A stretch of DNA of 49,618 bases, taken from contig CAZIGM010000010.1 of assembly GCA_964538675.1 (NCBI GenBank), positions 1-49,618 of the forward strand. The letters run 5' to 3'. The position numbers and the translations under genes were made by a program. Position 1 is the stretch's first letter. The number at the start of each line of letters is the position of its first letter. This DNA comes from CAZIGM01 sp964538675. GTDB lineage: Bacteria > Bacillota > Bacilli > Tepidibacillales > Tepidibacillaceae. The notes under the pieces were generated by a model. The model saw nothing but the letters and a program-made list of their open reading frames with translations. It searched no databases and had not been told where the DNA came from. This document shows positions 17,095 to 26,283 of the stretch, piece by piece.

Positions 17095-17796
17095 ATGAGT
17101 TTTTTAGAAGTTAAAGATTTATCTAAAGAGTATGTTATGGGTGAAGTTATAGTAGATGCATTAAAAAATATTAATCTCTCTTTTGAAGAAGGGAAATTTG
17201 TTGTAATTCTAGGACATAGTGGTTCAGGAAAAAGTACATTATTAAATATTATTGGAGGCATGGATGCTCCAACAACTGGAGAAGTATATTATAGAGAAAA
17301 GCAATTATCATTAATGAAGGAAAAGGAATTAACAGAATACAGGAGACAAAATGTTGGATTTGTATTTCAATTTTTTAACTTAATGTCTTATCTAACAGCG
17401 AAAGAGAATGTTGAGTTAGCAACAGAAATTTCTAATGATCCATTAGATATTAATGAAGTCATGAATGAGGTTGGATTAGAGGAAAGGGCTAATCATTTCC
17501 CTTCCCAAATGAGTGGTGGTGAACAACAGAGAGTAGCCATTGCTAGAGCAGTAACGAAGAATTCTGATCTATTACTTTGTGATGAGCCAACAGGTGCACT
17601 TGATTCTAAAACAGGGATTGAGGTGCTTAGGGTTTTAAAAAAGATTCATGAAAAATATAAAAAAACGATAATTGTAATTACACATAATGCTTCAATAGCT
17701 AATATTGCAGATAGAGTTATTAGGTTAAGTAGTGGTGAGGTAATTGAAGATTATTTAAATGAAAATCCATTAGAAGTAGATAGGATTGAGTGGTAA
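17095..17796 (+). CDS. ABC transporter ATPase (MacB/LolD type)
   Basis: This 233-residue ATPase has Walker A GHSGSGKST, the Q-loop region VFQFFNLMSYLTAKENVELA, signature MSGGEQQRVAIARAV, Walker B LLLCDEPTGALD and the switch His in VITHN. It is of the subfamily that drives FtsX-like permeases such as MacB and BceB, which are mechanotransmission rather than classical import systems. ATG at 17095 is preferred because AAAGGAG lies just upstream; an in-frame ATG at 17077 would include that site. Its stop overlaps the start of the permease gene by one base. Confidence 0.94.
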   Translation: MSFLEVKDLSKEYVMGEVIVDALKNINLSFEEGKFVVILGHSGSGKSTLLNIIGGMDAPTTGEVYYREKQLSLMKEKELTEYRRQNVGFVFQFFNLMSYLTAKENVELATEISNDPLDINEVMNEVGLEERANHFPSQMSGGEQQRVAIARAVTKNSDLLLCDEPTGALDSKTGIEVLRVLKKIHEKYKKTIIVITHNASIANIADRVIRLSSGEVIEDYLNENPLEVDRIEW

Positions 17797-20144
17797 TGAA
17801 AAAAATTGATGCGAAAGTATTAAGAAACTTAAAAGAACACAAAGGGCAATACATTGCTATCACCTTACTCATAACTATAGGTATTACCATCTTTCTTGCC
17901 TTTGACTTGGCAGTCTATAATTTGAGAGATACAGTGGATACATATTATGAGGATTATTCTCTCTCAGATTTATATGTATATGGTTTGAATTTAGAAAATG
18001 CAGAAGAAAAAATATCCTCACTTAATGATGTTCAGGAATCTGAATTAAGAGGTGTTTATGAGGGAAAAGCAGTTTTTGATGAAGATACAGCTAAACTAAA
18101 ATTTATAAGTGTAACAGAAGATATAAATAAGGTTTATGTAGAAAGTGGCGACATTAATATTGGGAAAGACGAAATTTTACTTTTTAAACGTTTTGCCGAT
18201 GCTAGAGAAATTAATGTAGGTGACTTATTGACCATTAGGCTTTCAGGTGTAGAGTATGAAGTGACAGTTAAAGGGTTAGTATATAATCCAGAGTTTATTT
18301 ATCTAGCTGAGAGTGAAAAGGATATGATACCAAGCCCAGAAGATTATGGTGTTGCTTATTTATCGGATGAACTTATGATTGAGGCTTTTGGTGATAATTA
18401 CTATAACGAAATAATTGTTAAGGTTATTGATCAAGAAGAGATAGATATTGTTAAAAAAGAGTTAAAAGATATAGTGAAAGAAGAAGATATATATCCAGGT
18501 ATTGTTTTATCAAAAGATGAACAATTTTCCTATAGAGCGGCAGAAGAAGAGATAAACGGAGAAATAGCAATGTCAAAAAGCATGCCAATATTATTTTTAA
18601 TTATTGCAGCGATAGTAATGGCAGTATTGGTTGCTAGAATGGTTGAAAACGAAAGAACAGAGATTGGAATTATGAAAGCTTTAGGATATTCTAATAGAAG
18701 AATAATAAATAGTTATATGAAGTTAACATTAATAGTCGGTATTATAGGAGCAGCTTTTGGTATGCTAATTGGTGGATTAATATCATATCAATTCACTAAA
18801 GTGTATACTGCTTTTTTTGAAATACCTATTTTAGTCTATAATTTTGATCCTAAATATTTAGTACTAGCATTATTGATTGCTGTGGTCTTATCTTCATTAT
18901 CAGGAGCATATGGAGCAAAAAAAATCTTAAAATTACTACCACAAGAATCAATGAGACCAAAAGCGCCTACTATAGGAAAAAGATTACTGTTTGAGAACAC
19001 TAAGTTCTATAATAAACTTAAGTATACTAATAAATTAGTTCTAAGAAATATTTCAAGAAATAAAAAAAGATTTATACTTACTATTGCAGGAGTTGCAATA
19101 TCTTTCTCCATGTTATTGACACCATTTGCCTTTTACGATCTTTTAGACAGAATGTTTACTGAGCAATATACTGAAGTACAGGTTATTGATTATGATATCA
19201 GCTTTAATAGCTTTATAAATGATGAACAATTAAAACAGATCGATGAGGATATTATTGGATATTCAGAAGGATACTTGCAAATTCCAATAGAAATTAACTC
19301 AGACGAGGATGAAGCTATATTAATGACTTTGGGTATAGAAGAGGATACACAAATATATAATTTAAGAAATACTAAAGGTAAGGAAATAAATGTTAATGAT
19401 GGAGAATTCTATGTTAGTGAGGGTTTTGCTTTAACAAATAACATAGAAAAAGGGGATATTATTAATGTAAATATTGTTAATAAGGAAAAAAATATGACTG
19501 AAGTAAAAGTAATTGATATAGTTGATCAAAAGCTTGGTTCTAATGGTTACATGACAAGTAATACATTATATAGAATATTTGATATGGAAGAATTACTAGG
19601 TGGTGTTTCTGGAGACGTTTATTCTGGTGTATATGTTCAAGGCAAAATAAATGAACAAGCTCTAGAGAAAACAGGTTATATCAGTTCAATCTTTTCGGTA
19701 GAAAAAATAATTAGTGCTTATGAAGAGTTTACCGATTTAATATATTTTAGTCTTGGGATGCTTGTAATTTTTGGAGGAATAATTGCATTTGTCATAATTT
19801 ACGTAGTTTCAATTATGAATATTAATGAAAGAAAAGCTGAATTTTCATCATTGAGAGTACTTGGTTTAAGAAATAATGAAATATATAAAATAATATTTAG
19901 AGAAAACATTATAGCATCAATAATTGGAATTATATTAGGAATACCTTTAGGAGTTACTATGATAGATTATATGTCAGATTCATTTTCGAATGATTTATAT
20001 AGTTTATCTGTTAGTTTTAATGCAACAATGTATTTATATGCAGGTATTACAACAATTATCTTTGTTTTGATTGGTCAAAGGGTAACAAAAAATAAAATTA
20101 AAAAATTAGATTTTATAGAGGCTTTAAAAACTAGAATAAGTTAG
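17796..20144 (+). CDS. ABC transporter permease with two FtsX domains
   Basis: This protein of about 782 residues has one N-terminal membrane helix, a large extracytoplasmic segment, an FtsX core of three helices (about residues 260-380, after EINGEIAMSKSMPILF), a second membrane anchor and extracellular region, and a C-terminal FtsX core (about 650-780). This 10-helix layout is typical of MacB/BceB-like exporters in Gram-positives. The start ATG at 17796 overlaps the TAA of the ATPase gene, showing translational coupling. A strong terminator at 20177-20210 follows, so the MMPL gene downstream may be separately transcribed. Substrate unknown. Confidence 0.92.
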   Translation: MKKIDAKVLRNLKEHKGQYIAITLLITIGITIFLAFDLAVYNLRDTVDTYYEDYSLSDLYVYGLNLENAEEKISSLNDVQESELRGVYEGKAVFDEDTAKLKFISVTEDINKVYVESGDINIGKDEILLFKRFADAREINVGDLLTIRLSGVEYEVTVKGLVYNPEFIYLAESEKDMIPSPEDYGVAYLSDELMIEAFGDNYYNEIIVKVIDQEEIDIVKKELKDIVKEEDIYPGIVLSKDEQFSYRAAEEEINGEIAMSKSMPILFLIIAAIVMAVLVARMVENERTEIGIMKALGYSNRRIINSYMKLTLIVGIIGAAFGMLIGGLISYQFTKVYTAFFEIPILVYNFDPKYLVLALLIAVVLSSLSGAYGAKKILKLLPQESMRPKAPTIGKRLLFENTKFYNKLKYTNKLVLRNISRNKKRFILTIAGVAISFSMLLTPFAFYDLLDRMFTEQYTEVQVIDYDISFNSFINDEQLKQIDEDIIGYSEGYLQIPIEINSDEDEAILMTLGIEEDTQIYNLRNTKGKEINVNDGEFYVSEGFALTNNIEKGDIINVNIVNKEKNMTEVKVIDIVDQKLGSNGYMTSNTLYRIFDMEELLGGVSGDVYSGVYVQGKINEQALEKTGYISSIFSVEKIISAYEEFTDLIYFSLGMLVIFGGIIAFVIIYVVSIMNINERKAEFSSLRVLGLRNNEIYKIIFRENIIASIIGIILGIPLGVTMIDYMSDSFSNDLYSLSVSFNATMYLYAGITTIIFVLIGQRVTKNKIKKLDFIEALKTRIS

Positions 20145-20176
20145 ACATTTACGTAAATATATAATTAATATAATAG

Positions 20177-20210
20177 AAGAGCATCTACAATCAACGTAGA
20201 TGCTCTTTTG
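20177..20210 (+). terminator. terminator after the FtsX permease
   Basis: A 12-bp perfect stem (20177-20188 with 20196-20207, AAGAGCATCTAC side) with a 7-base loop is followed by a short T run. Confidence 0.88.
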
Positions 20211-20286
20211 TTAAAATATATCAATATATGTCTTTTTTTTATATTTAGAAGTATAATTAAATTAACATAGTTTCAGGAGGACAAAT

Positions 20287-22392
20287 ATGTACAATAAATT
20301 CAACTCATTAATAGTAAATCATCCAAAAAGAATAGTTGTTATATATATAGCATTAATACTTATTTGTGGTGTACTCACATTAATGGTAGATATTAATATT
20401 GATAATGCATCCTATTTACCAGATGATATGAATTCAAAACTAGCTTCAGAAAAATTAACTGATGAATTTGGATATAATGGTTCCGCGACTTTATTATTAA
20501 AGGATGAACATATATATGATGTAATTAATGTTAAGGAAAAAATATTAGCATTAAATGGTGTTGAAGATGTAATATGGCTTGATGATTTTGTTGACATAAA
20601 TACTCCAATCGAATTTATTGAGGATACTTATTTGGAGCAGTTTTATAAAGATAATAACGCATTGATTCAGATATTTTTTGTTGAAGGCAATGATACTGAG
20701 TTAACACATAGTGCAGTCGATTCAATATACGAAATTATTGGGGAAAAAGGTTACTTGTCGGGCTCTGCGGCAAACTCAAAGTCTACTTTAGATAGGATTA
20801 ATAATGAAGTTCCAATTTATTCGATTGTAGCAGTAGTACTTATATTATTAATATTATTTCCATTAACTTCTTCTTATTTAGAACCTTTTATATTTCTTTT
20901 TGCAGTGGGAACGGCAATAATAATCAATATGGGTACAAATATAATTCAAGGAGAGGTTTCTCAAATAACTTTCTCTTCAGCGAGCATATTACAATTAGCT
21001 GTTTCTATGGACTACTCTATCTTTTTACTTCATAGATTTCATGAAGAAAGAGAAAAAGGTATAGAAGTTAAGCAAGCAATGTTAAATGGAATGAAATTTT
21101 CACTTCGTCCAATATTAGCTAGCGGAATAACTACAATAGCTGGTTTTACTGCTTTAACTTTTATGGATTATGGCATAGGAAAAGATTTAGGAATTGTTCT
21201 AGGTAAGGGGATAATATTTAGTTTGCTTGCTGTAATGACGTTGTTGCCAGCTTTAATAATTCTTTTAGATAAATGGATTGAAAAATATACTCATAGGGAA
21301 ATTAAGCTTAGCTTTAAAGGTGTTGCTAGATTTGCAACTAGAATAAGATATTTGGGTGTAATAATTGCAATTATAATTTCTGTACTCTTCTTCTTAGCTC
21401 AAGGCAATGTTGATTACTATTATTCTTATGAAAGATCAATTCCTTTCGATGATAAATCTAATATAGCTCTTAAAGAAGTTGAAGCTATATATGGTGAGAA
21501 TAATTCTAGTATTATTATTGTTCCAAAAAATGATAAGGTTAAGGAAGTTGAGTTAATTAATGAATTAATAAAAATACCTAATGTTGAATCAGTAATCGGG
21601 CTATATAGCGAAATGGGAACTGAATTGCCAGAAATTATGGTCCCAAGTGATACATTAAGCTTGTATCAGTCAGATAATTATTCGATGTTTACGATAAATT
21701 TGAACTGTGAAAAAGAATCTGAAGAGGCTTTTGAGACAGTGGAAGAAGTGAGAGGAGTTTTATCTGCTTATTATGACGAATGGTATGCAGCGGGAGGGAC
21801 CTTTTCTTATAAAGATTTAGCTGATGTTACTAATGCGGACTTTGCACGTACGACGATTCTGTCAATCCTTTTTATATTTATTATCTTAGCTATAGCATTT
21901 AAATCTATAGTAGTTCCTTTAATAGCTATATTTGTAATAGAATTAGCTATTTGGGTTAACCTTGGTTACGCATATTTCTTTGATGAACCAATGAGTTTTT
22001 TAAGCTTTATTATTGTGGGCGCCATACAATTAGGTGCAACAGTAGACTATGCAATATTATATATTTCTAGATATAAGGAAAACTTGGAGATAATGAAGCC
22101 TATTGAAGCAGCACATCAAACTGTACAGGATACGGCAAAATCTATTATTACTAGTGGTGGAATTCTTGTGGCAGGAACCTTTAGTGTATACTTTATAGCC
22201 ACGATTGAGACATCTTCAGAAATGTGTTTACTAATAGGTAGAGGCGCTATAATCAGTATGGTTAGTGTAATTGTCTTATTACCTTGTTTCTTGATAGTAT
22301 TTGAACCATTAATTAAAATAACAACTGTTGGGTGGCCAACGAAAAGGAAGAAGGAGAAAAAAGCAGAGGGTGGTTTTGCAAATGAAGCATAA
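20287..22392 (+). CDS. MMPL/RND-family exporter
   Basis: This 701-residue transporter has the duplicated RND layout: one helix, an extracellular loop, five or six helices, then the same again. The motifs SMDYSIFLLHRFHEERE and TVDYAILYISRYKENLE occupy the equivalent helix of each half and carry the proton-relay aspartates. Gram-positive MMPL proteins export lipids or hydrophobic compounds using the proton gradient. AGGAGG lies 7 bases before ATG at 20287. The gene overlaps the next by 11 bases, so the secreted protein is almost certainly its partner. Export of the ligand sensed by the TetR regulator is likely, though the substrate is not identified. Confidence 0.93.
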   Translation: MYNKFNSLIVNHPKRIVVIYIALILICGVLTLMVDINIDNASYLPDDMNSKLASEKLTDEFGYNGSATLLLKDEHIYDVINVKEKILALNGVEDVIWLDDFVDINTPIEFIEDTYLEQFYKDNNALIQIFFVEGNDTELTHSAVDSIYEIIGEKGYLSGSAANSKSTLDRINNEVPIYSIVAVVLILLILFPLTSSYLEPFIFLFAVGTAIIINMGTNIIQGEVSQITFSSASILQLAVSMDYSIFLLHRFHEEREKGIEVKQAMLNGMKFSLRPILASGITTIAGFTALTFMDYGIGKDLGIVLGKGIIFSLLAVMTLLPALIILLDKWIEKYTHREIKLSFKGVARFATRIRYLGVIIAIIISVLFFLAQGNVDYYYSYERSIPFDDKSNIALKEVEAIYGENNSSIIIVPKNDKVKEVELINELIKIPNVESVIGLYSEMGTELPEIMVPSDTLSLYQSDNYSMFTINLNCEKESEEAFETVEEVRGVLSAYYDEWYAAGGTFSYKDLADVTNADFARTTILSILFIFIILAIAFKSIVVPLIAIFVIELAIWVNLGYAYFFDEPMSFLSFIIVGAIQLGATVDYAILYISRYKENLEIMKPIEAAHQTVQDTAKSIITSGGILVAGTFSVYFIATIETSSEMCLLIGRGAIISMVSVIVLLPCFLIVFEPLIKITTVGWPTKRKKEKKAEGGFANEA

Positions 22393-24025
22393 TTTTAGAA
22401 AAATTATATCTTTTACTTTAATGATTATGTTTGTAATAAGTACTGTTGTTATTGCTGATGATGAAAATATTATTAAAAAAGATGAAACAGTTTATGTATC
22501 ATTAAATAGTAATGGAACGGTAGATTCTATTATAGTTGTAAATAGATTGTTTGATATTATAGGTAATGAAATTCATGATTCTGGAGATTATCAAAGCATT
22601 AAATCATTAAGTGAAAATATTCAACCTATTGTAAATGGTAGTGAAATCACCTGGTATAGGGGCAATGAATTAGAAAAGGATTTTTATTATGAAGGTATTA
22701 TTGACAAGGAACTTCCAATTAATTTTGAGATAAATTACTTTTTAAATGGTGAAGAAATAGGCACGGAAGAGATTGCTGGAAAGTCCGGAGAGCTAAAGAT
22801 TGAATTAGAGGTTAAGCAAAATAATACGGTATCAGAGAATCAAAAAAATGCTTATCTTACGCAAATACAAATACCACTTGATCTAAATAAGGTTCAAATT
22901 AACGATGCATCTAAAGCTATGAAAGTAGTTACTGGAACCAATGCTACAATATCATATTCAGTAATGCCTGATACTGATGCGAATTTTACCTTAATTCTAG
23001 ATGTTATAGACTTTGAAATGAAGTCGATACAATTATCATTGATAAGTTATGATGCTATTATTTCAAATGAATACAATGAATTAATTGATGGGTTGGAAGA
23101 AATGGAAGATGGTATGGTTGAAATTAATGAAGGAACTGTAGAACTTGAAGATGGATTATCTGATCTCGTTGATGGTATTGATGAGTTAAAAGATGGATTA
23201 ACGGAATTAAACAACGGAGGAAAAGATCTTGAAAAGGGTTTAAAGGAATATCAAACGGGATTAGAAGATTTTAATGATGGTATTAATTCAGCATCTAGTG
23301 GTTTAAATGATGCAACTAATGGATTAGATCAGTTAAATCAAAATTCCGATCAAATTATAAGCGGTTATAATGAGCTATATTTAGGTTTAAAAGAATTACA
23401 ACAAGGACATGAACAATTATCCATGATAGCTCAGTCACTTCTACAAAGTACTGATCCTAATATGAGAGCATTAGGACAAGGAATTATTGAAGAAAATGAA
23501 GGTTTAAAAAATATTTTAGCGGGATTATCTCAAGCAAATGAGGGGTTAAGTGACTATTGTATAAATCTAGGTACAGTGTTTAATGGTATCTCTGAAATAA
23601 ATAATGGGATAATTGAATTAAGTGAAGGAGCAACTGACCTTACATCAGCGTACGATAAAATGGTAGTCCAAAGCAAAGATTTTTTTGTTGGATTAAATTC
23701 ATCTGCGAATGGAACAGTAGATATGTATGATTCGATTAAAACTATTCCACAGGATGTTAATAAGTTAAATGAAGGACAATTAGAGGTTGCGAATGGAATA
23801 ACTGAAATGAAAAAAGGTTTCGAAGGCGAGTATGATTCTTCAAAATCGGAAAACATATATTCATTTGTTAATAGTGATAATGTGATTAATTCTATTCAAT
23901 TTTTAATGATTACACCTGAAATTAAAATAAATGAGATAACTGAAGAGTCAAATGTAGATATAGAACAAGCAGATAATTCATGGTATCAGAAAATATGGTC
24001 AAAGATTATAAATCTCTTTCAATAA
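22382..24025 (+). CDS. secreted coiled-coil protein with YhgE/Pip-like glycine repeats
   Basis: This protein of 547 residues starts with a signal peptide (FTLMIMFVISTVVIADD). An N-terminal beta-rich part precedes a long repeat region (about residues 240-480) in which segments like EDGLSDLVDGIDELKDGLTE recur with glycine every seven or so residues. That is the pattern of the YhgE/Pip coiled coil. The C-terminus carries an aromatic amphipathic stretch (WYQKIWSKIINLFQ). It starts inside the MMPL gene with a GAGGGTGG ribosome site and overlaps it by 11 bases. It probably forms an extracellular rod that works with the MMPL exporter, like an adaptor. Function is inferred from the coupling. Confidence 0.82.
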   Translation: MKHNFRKIISFTLMIMFVISTVVIADDENIIKKDETVYVSLNSNGTVDSIIVVNRLFDIIGNEIHDSGDYQSIKSLSENIQPIVNGSEITWYRGNELEKDFYYEGIIDKELPINFEINYFLNGEEIGTEEIAGKSGELKIELEVKQNNTVSENQKNAYLTQIQIPLDLNKVQINDASKAMKVVTGTNATISYSVMPDTDANFTLILDVIDFEMKSIQLSLISYDAIISNEYNELIDGLEEMEDGMVEINEGTVELEDGLSDLVDGIDELKDGLTELNNGGKDLEKGLKEYQTGLEDFNDGINSASSGLNDATNGLDQLNQNSDQIISGYNELYLGLKELQQGHEQLSMIAQSLLQSTDPNMRALGQGIIEENEGLKNILAGLSQANEGLSDYCINLGTVFNGISEINNGIIELSEGATDLTSAYDKMVVQSKDFFVGLNSSANGTVDMYDSIKTIPQDVNKLNEGQLEVANGITEMKKGFEGEYDSSKSENIYSFVNSDNVINSIQFLMITPEIKINEITEESNVDIEQADNSWYQKIWSKIINLFQ

Positions 24026-24049
24026 AAAATGAACGACTGGTTTTAATAA

Positions 24050-24086
24050 CCTTCTTAGTTTTTATAAAAACTAAGAAGGATTTTTT
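24050..24086 (+). terminator. terminator of the MMPL/partner genes
   Basis: 24050-24064 pairs perfectly with 24065-24079 and is followed by six T (24081-24086). Confidence 0.9.
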
Positions 24087-24136
24087 ATTTCTTAATAAAT
24101 TTCGGATTAACAGATTAATAAATATTCCTTTTTATA

Positions 24137-24165
24137 TTTGATATTAAGGTATAGTAGGGTATAAT
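24137..24165 (+). promoter_or_regulatory. promoter candidate for the PAS protein
   Basis: TTTGAT (24137-24142) and TATAAT (24160-24165) are spaced by 17 bases, upstream of the PAS gene. Confidence 0.55.
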
Positions 24166-24258
24166 ATTACAATAAATACTAAATTTCGACAATTTTTATG
24201 CCTTTTTTTTTAAGAACTGGTACAAGTTTAATAAAATAACTTGAAAGGAGTGTCTATT

Positions 24259-25065
24259 TTGTTTAATTCTAAAGATGATAAACATTATAATGCAGTTATT
24301 GAATTTCTTGATGAGGCAATATTAGTTTTTAAAAAAACTGAATGCATAGATTGTAATAAAAAAGCATTAGAATTATTTGGATATTTTAAAGATGAAGTAT
24401 TGGGAAAGAAAATAGAAAATTTTCTTCCGGAATTTCAAGATAATAATAAGGAATCAATTATAGATTTTTCAGAGAGACGTGGCAGAGTTAGTTATCAAAA
24501 TGGTGATAGATTTAATTATAATTTTATTAAGAAAGATCTTTCTATATTTGAAATGAGAGTTTTATTAAAATATTTAGATTTAGATGAGGATTTATATGTA
24601 GTTGTGCTAAAAAATCTAATGGACTATGATGAGATGCAGCAATTAATTTTGCGGGAGAAAGGATTAGCAGAACATTATCTTGATATTGCAAGTTCGATGA
24701 TTGTAGCTCTTGACAGTGAAGGTAAAGTTACATTAGTTAATAAAGAAATGTGCAAAGTTTTGGGATATGAAAAGGATGAATTAATAGGTAAGATATGGTT
24801 CGAATTACCTATTATTCCCGATAATAAAAAGGATAGTACTTTTTCTATATTTACTCAAATAATGAAATATGAAAAGTTTCCAGGGGATGAATATCAAAAA
24901 AATGTTGATAAAGAAGGAAGAGAAAGATTAATCTCATGGTCAAATAGTGTTTTAGAAGATAAGCAGGGTAAAAATATTGGTACATTAAGCTCTGGTAAAG
25001 ATGTTACAGTAGAGAGAAAAATGCATGAAAAAATTATTAAAATAAAAACTACCAAGATATCTTAG
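24259..25065 (+). CDS. tandem PAS-domain protein without an output domain
   Basis: This 268-residue protein begins at TTG 24259, 8 bases after AAAGGAG. It has two PAS modules: residues about 10-120 (NKKALELFGYFKDEVLGK) and about 130-250 (NKEMCKVLGYEKDELIGKIW, ending with the PAC-like GTLSSGKDVTVERK). PAS domains bind small ligands or cofactors and normally feed a kinase, GGDEF or DNA-binding domain. Here the protein stops about 15 residues after the second PAS, just where a coiled linker would lead to an output domain. It may be a stand-alone sensor that signals through another protein, or a truncated relic. The convergent coat gene ends 28 bases away. Confidence 0.82.
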   Translation: MFNSKDDKHYNAVIEFLDEAILVFKKTECIDCNKKALELFGYFKDEVLGKKIENFLPEFQDNNKESIIDFSERRGRVSYQNGDRFNYNFIKKDLSIFEMRVLLKYLDLDEDLYVVVLKNLMDYDEMQQLILREKGLAEHYLDIASSMIVALDSEGKVTLVNKEMCKVLGYEKDELIGKIWFELPIIPDNKKDSTFSIFTQIMKYEKFPGDEYQKNVDKEGRERLISWSNSVLEDKQGKNIGTLSSGKDVTVERKMHEKIIKIKTTKIS

Positions 25066-25093
25066 CAGTTTTTATGTTTGACAATGTTTGTCC

Positions 25094-25336
25094 TTATTGG
25101 ACTTGATTTTTTACTTGTTGAATATCTTCTTGTGAAGCTGGTGGAGCTGCTTGATAATAACCTTTTTGCATTGCAATATTTGCAAACTGTTTTTGACTTT
25201 CTTCACATGAATTACGTAATTGTAATAATGTTTGTCTTAATTCTTCACTTGATGCTTCGCTAATCATTGTTGTGTAAGTATTTAAGCTACCTTTAAGCAT
25301 TGTTACAATATCATTAACTATTTCTTTTTCTTGCAT
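25094..25336 (-). CDS. CotF-like spore coat protein
   Basis: This 80-residue protein is helical and hydrophilic, with LRNSCEESQKQFANIAMQKG followed by YYQAAPPAS, the KGYY(x)A(A)P end typical of the C-terminal half of CotF-family spore coat proteins. AAGGAGTGG precedes ATG at 25336. It lies 14 bases downstream of a second short CotF-like gene on the same strand, so one transcript encodes both, corresponding to the two halves of CotF. Expression late in sporulation in the mother cell is expected from the family but not shown here. Confidence 0.75.
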   Translation of the reverse strand: MQEKEIVNDIVTMLKGSLNTYTTMISEASSEELRQTLLQLRNSCEESQKQFANIAMQKGYYQAAPPASQEDIQQVKNQVQ

Positions 25337-25350
25337 TAAGTAACCACTCC

Positions 25351-25539
25351 TTATTGTAAAAATGAAATTAATTTTTGTTTGGTATTGCTTGCTTCTTGGG
25401 AAGATTGTTGAACCATTTGTTTAACCTGTGGATCTGAGCATTGATTTACATAATCTCCAAGTTTTTTATTTGCTAATTCGTGACTGAAGATTAGCTCCCG
25501 TATATTTTGTAAATCAAGTTGAGATAATTGATGATTCAA
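25351..25539 (-). CDS. CotF-like small spore coat protein
   Basis: This 62-residue helical protein starts with TTG at 25539, preceded by AAAGGAG. The sequence IRELIFSHELANKKLGDYVN and the second helix with QMVQQSSQEASNTKQKLI match the ferritin-like helical hairpin at the start of CotF proteins. It is followed after 14 bases by a gene for the C-terminal-type partner. Coat assembly is the likely role; the evidence is family pattern and pairing. Confidence 0.72.
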   Translation of the reverse strand: MNHQLSQLDLQNIRELIFSHELANKKLGDYVNQCSDPQVKQMVQQSSQEASNTKQKLISFLQ

Positions 25540-25725
25540 GATAAAATCTCCTTTCTATGATATGGTTTTAGAACACATAAGTAATTTACCAATAAAAAGG
25601 TATAATTATACAGAAATATTTATTCCAAAAAATGGGTATATAATTATATATACAAAAAATACGGTATTTAAAGAGTATTATTGCTGAAAATTATTCAGAT
25701 ATGATTAGCTTTAAGGGGTGATTCA

Positions 25726-26253
25726 ATGTTTGATCCTACAATTTTCGATAATATAAAGGTTGTGCTTGAAGGAGAAGTATATGAATTAGATCTTACTAAT
25801 GAGATATTAGTTACAAAACGACAGGATTTAGTCAATTTGGCTAAAATGGACAGAGAATTTGTCTTGCAATTTATGATAATGAATTTAAAGAAGGAACAAA
25901 AGGTTGAAATAATTTTAAAAGCAAGTACTTCAGACTTAGCAACAGAAATATTAGAATTAGAAGATCATAATAAATCTGGATGTGAAGTAGTAATACACTT
26001 TTATACTTTAATATCTGATATAAATCAATCGAAGATAATAAAAGATATGTTAACTAAGATATGGCAAAATCGCAAGATTGAACAAAGAATATCTTATACA
26101 TATGATGAAACAAACAGTATTCCTTATGAGTATTTGAATGAGACTATTTTATCTTTCGGAAGAAAAATTAACGAAGATAATATTAGTGATATTCATGATT
26201 TAGTTAAATACACTGTTCATTCACTAAAAGAGATAAATAAGACAATAATTTAA
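25726..26253 (+). CDS. conserved-looking protein of unknown function heading the agr-type operon
   Basis: I do not recognise this 175-residue protein. It is soluble, without signal peptide or membrane helix, rich in acidic and hydrophobic residues, and begins FDPTIFDNIKVVLEGEVYEL. It has no receiver aspartate pattern, no LytTR domain and no helix-turn-helix that I can identify, so it is not an AgrA. Ribosome site AAGGGGTGA precedes ATG at 25726. It ends 30 bases before the AgrC-like kinase gene, so the two are likely co-transcribed. Confidence 0.75.
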   Translation: MFDPTIFDNIKVVLEGEVYELDLTNEILVTKRQDLVNLAKMDREFVLQFMIMNLKKEQKVEIILKASTSDLATEILELEDHNKSGCEVVIHFYTLISDINQSKIIKDMLTKIWQNRKIEQRISYTYDETNSIPYEYLNETILSFGRKINEDNISDIHDLVKYTVHSLKEINKTII

Positions 26254-26283
26254 GTATAATTAATGGACTGGGGATGTTTTGAA

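Noticed and set aside
25556..25582. Sigma-K-like promoter (AC, 16 bases, CATATCATA) before the CotF genes on the minus strand
   Set aside because: The start of transcription would fall inside the ribosome site (25548-25554), leaving no usable leader.
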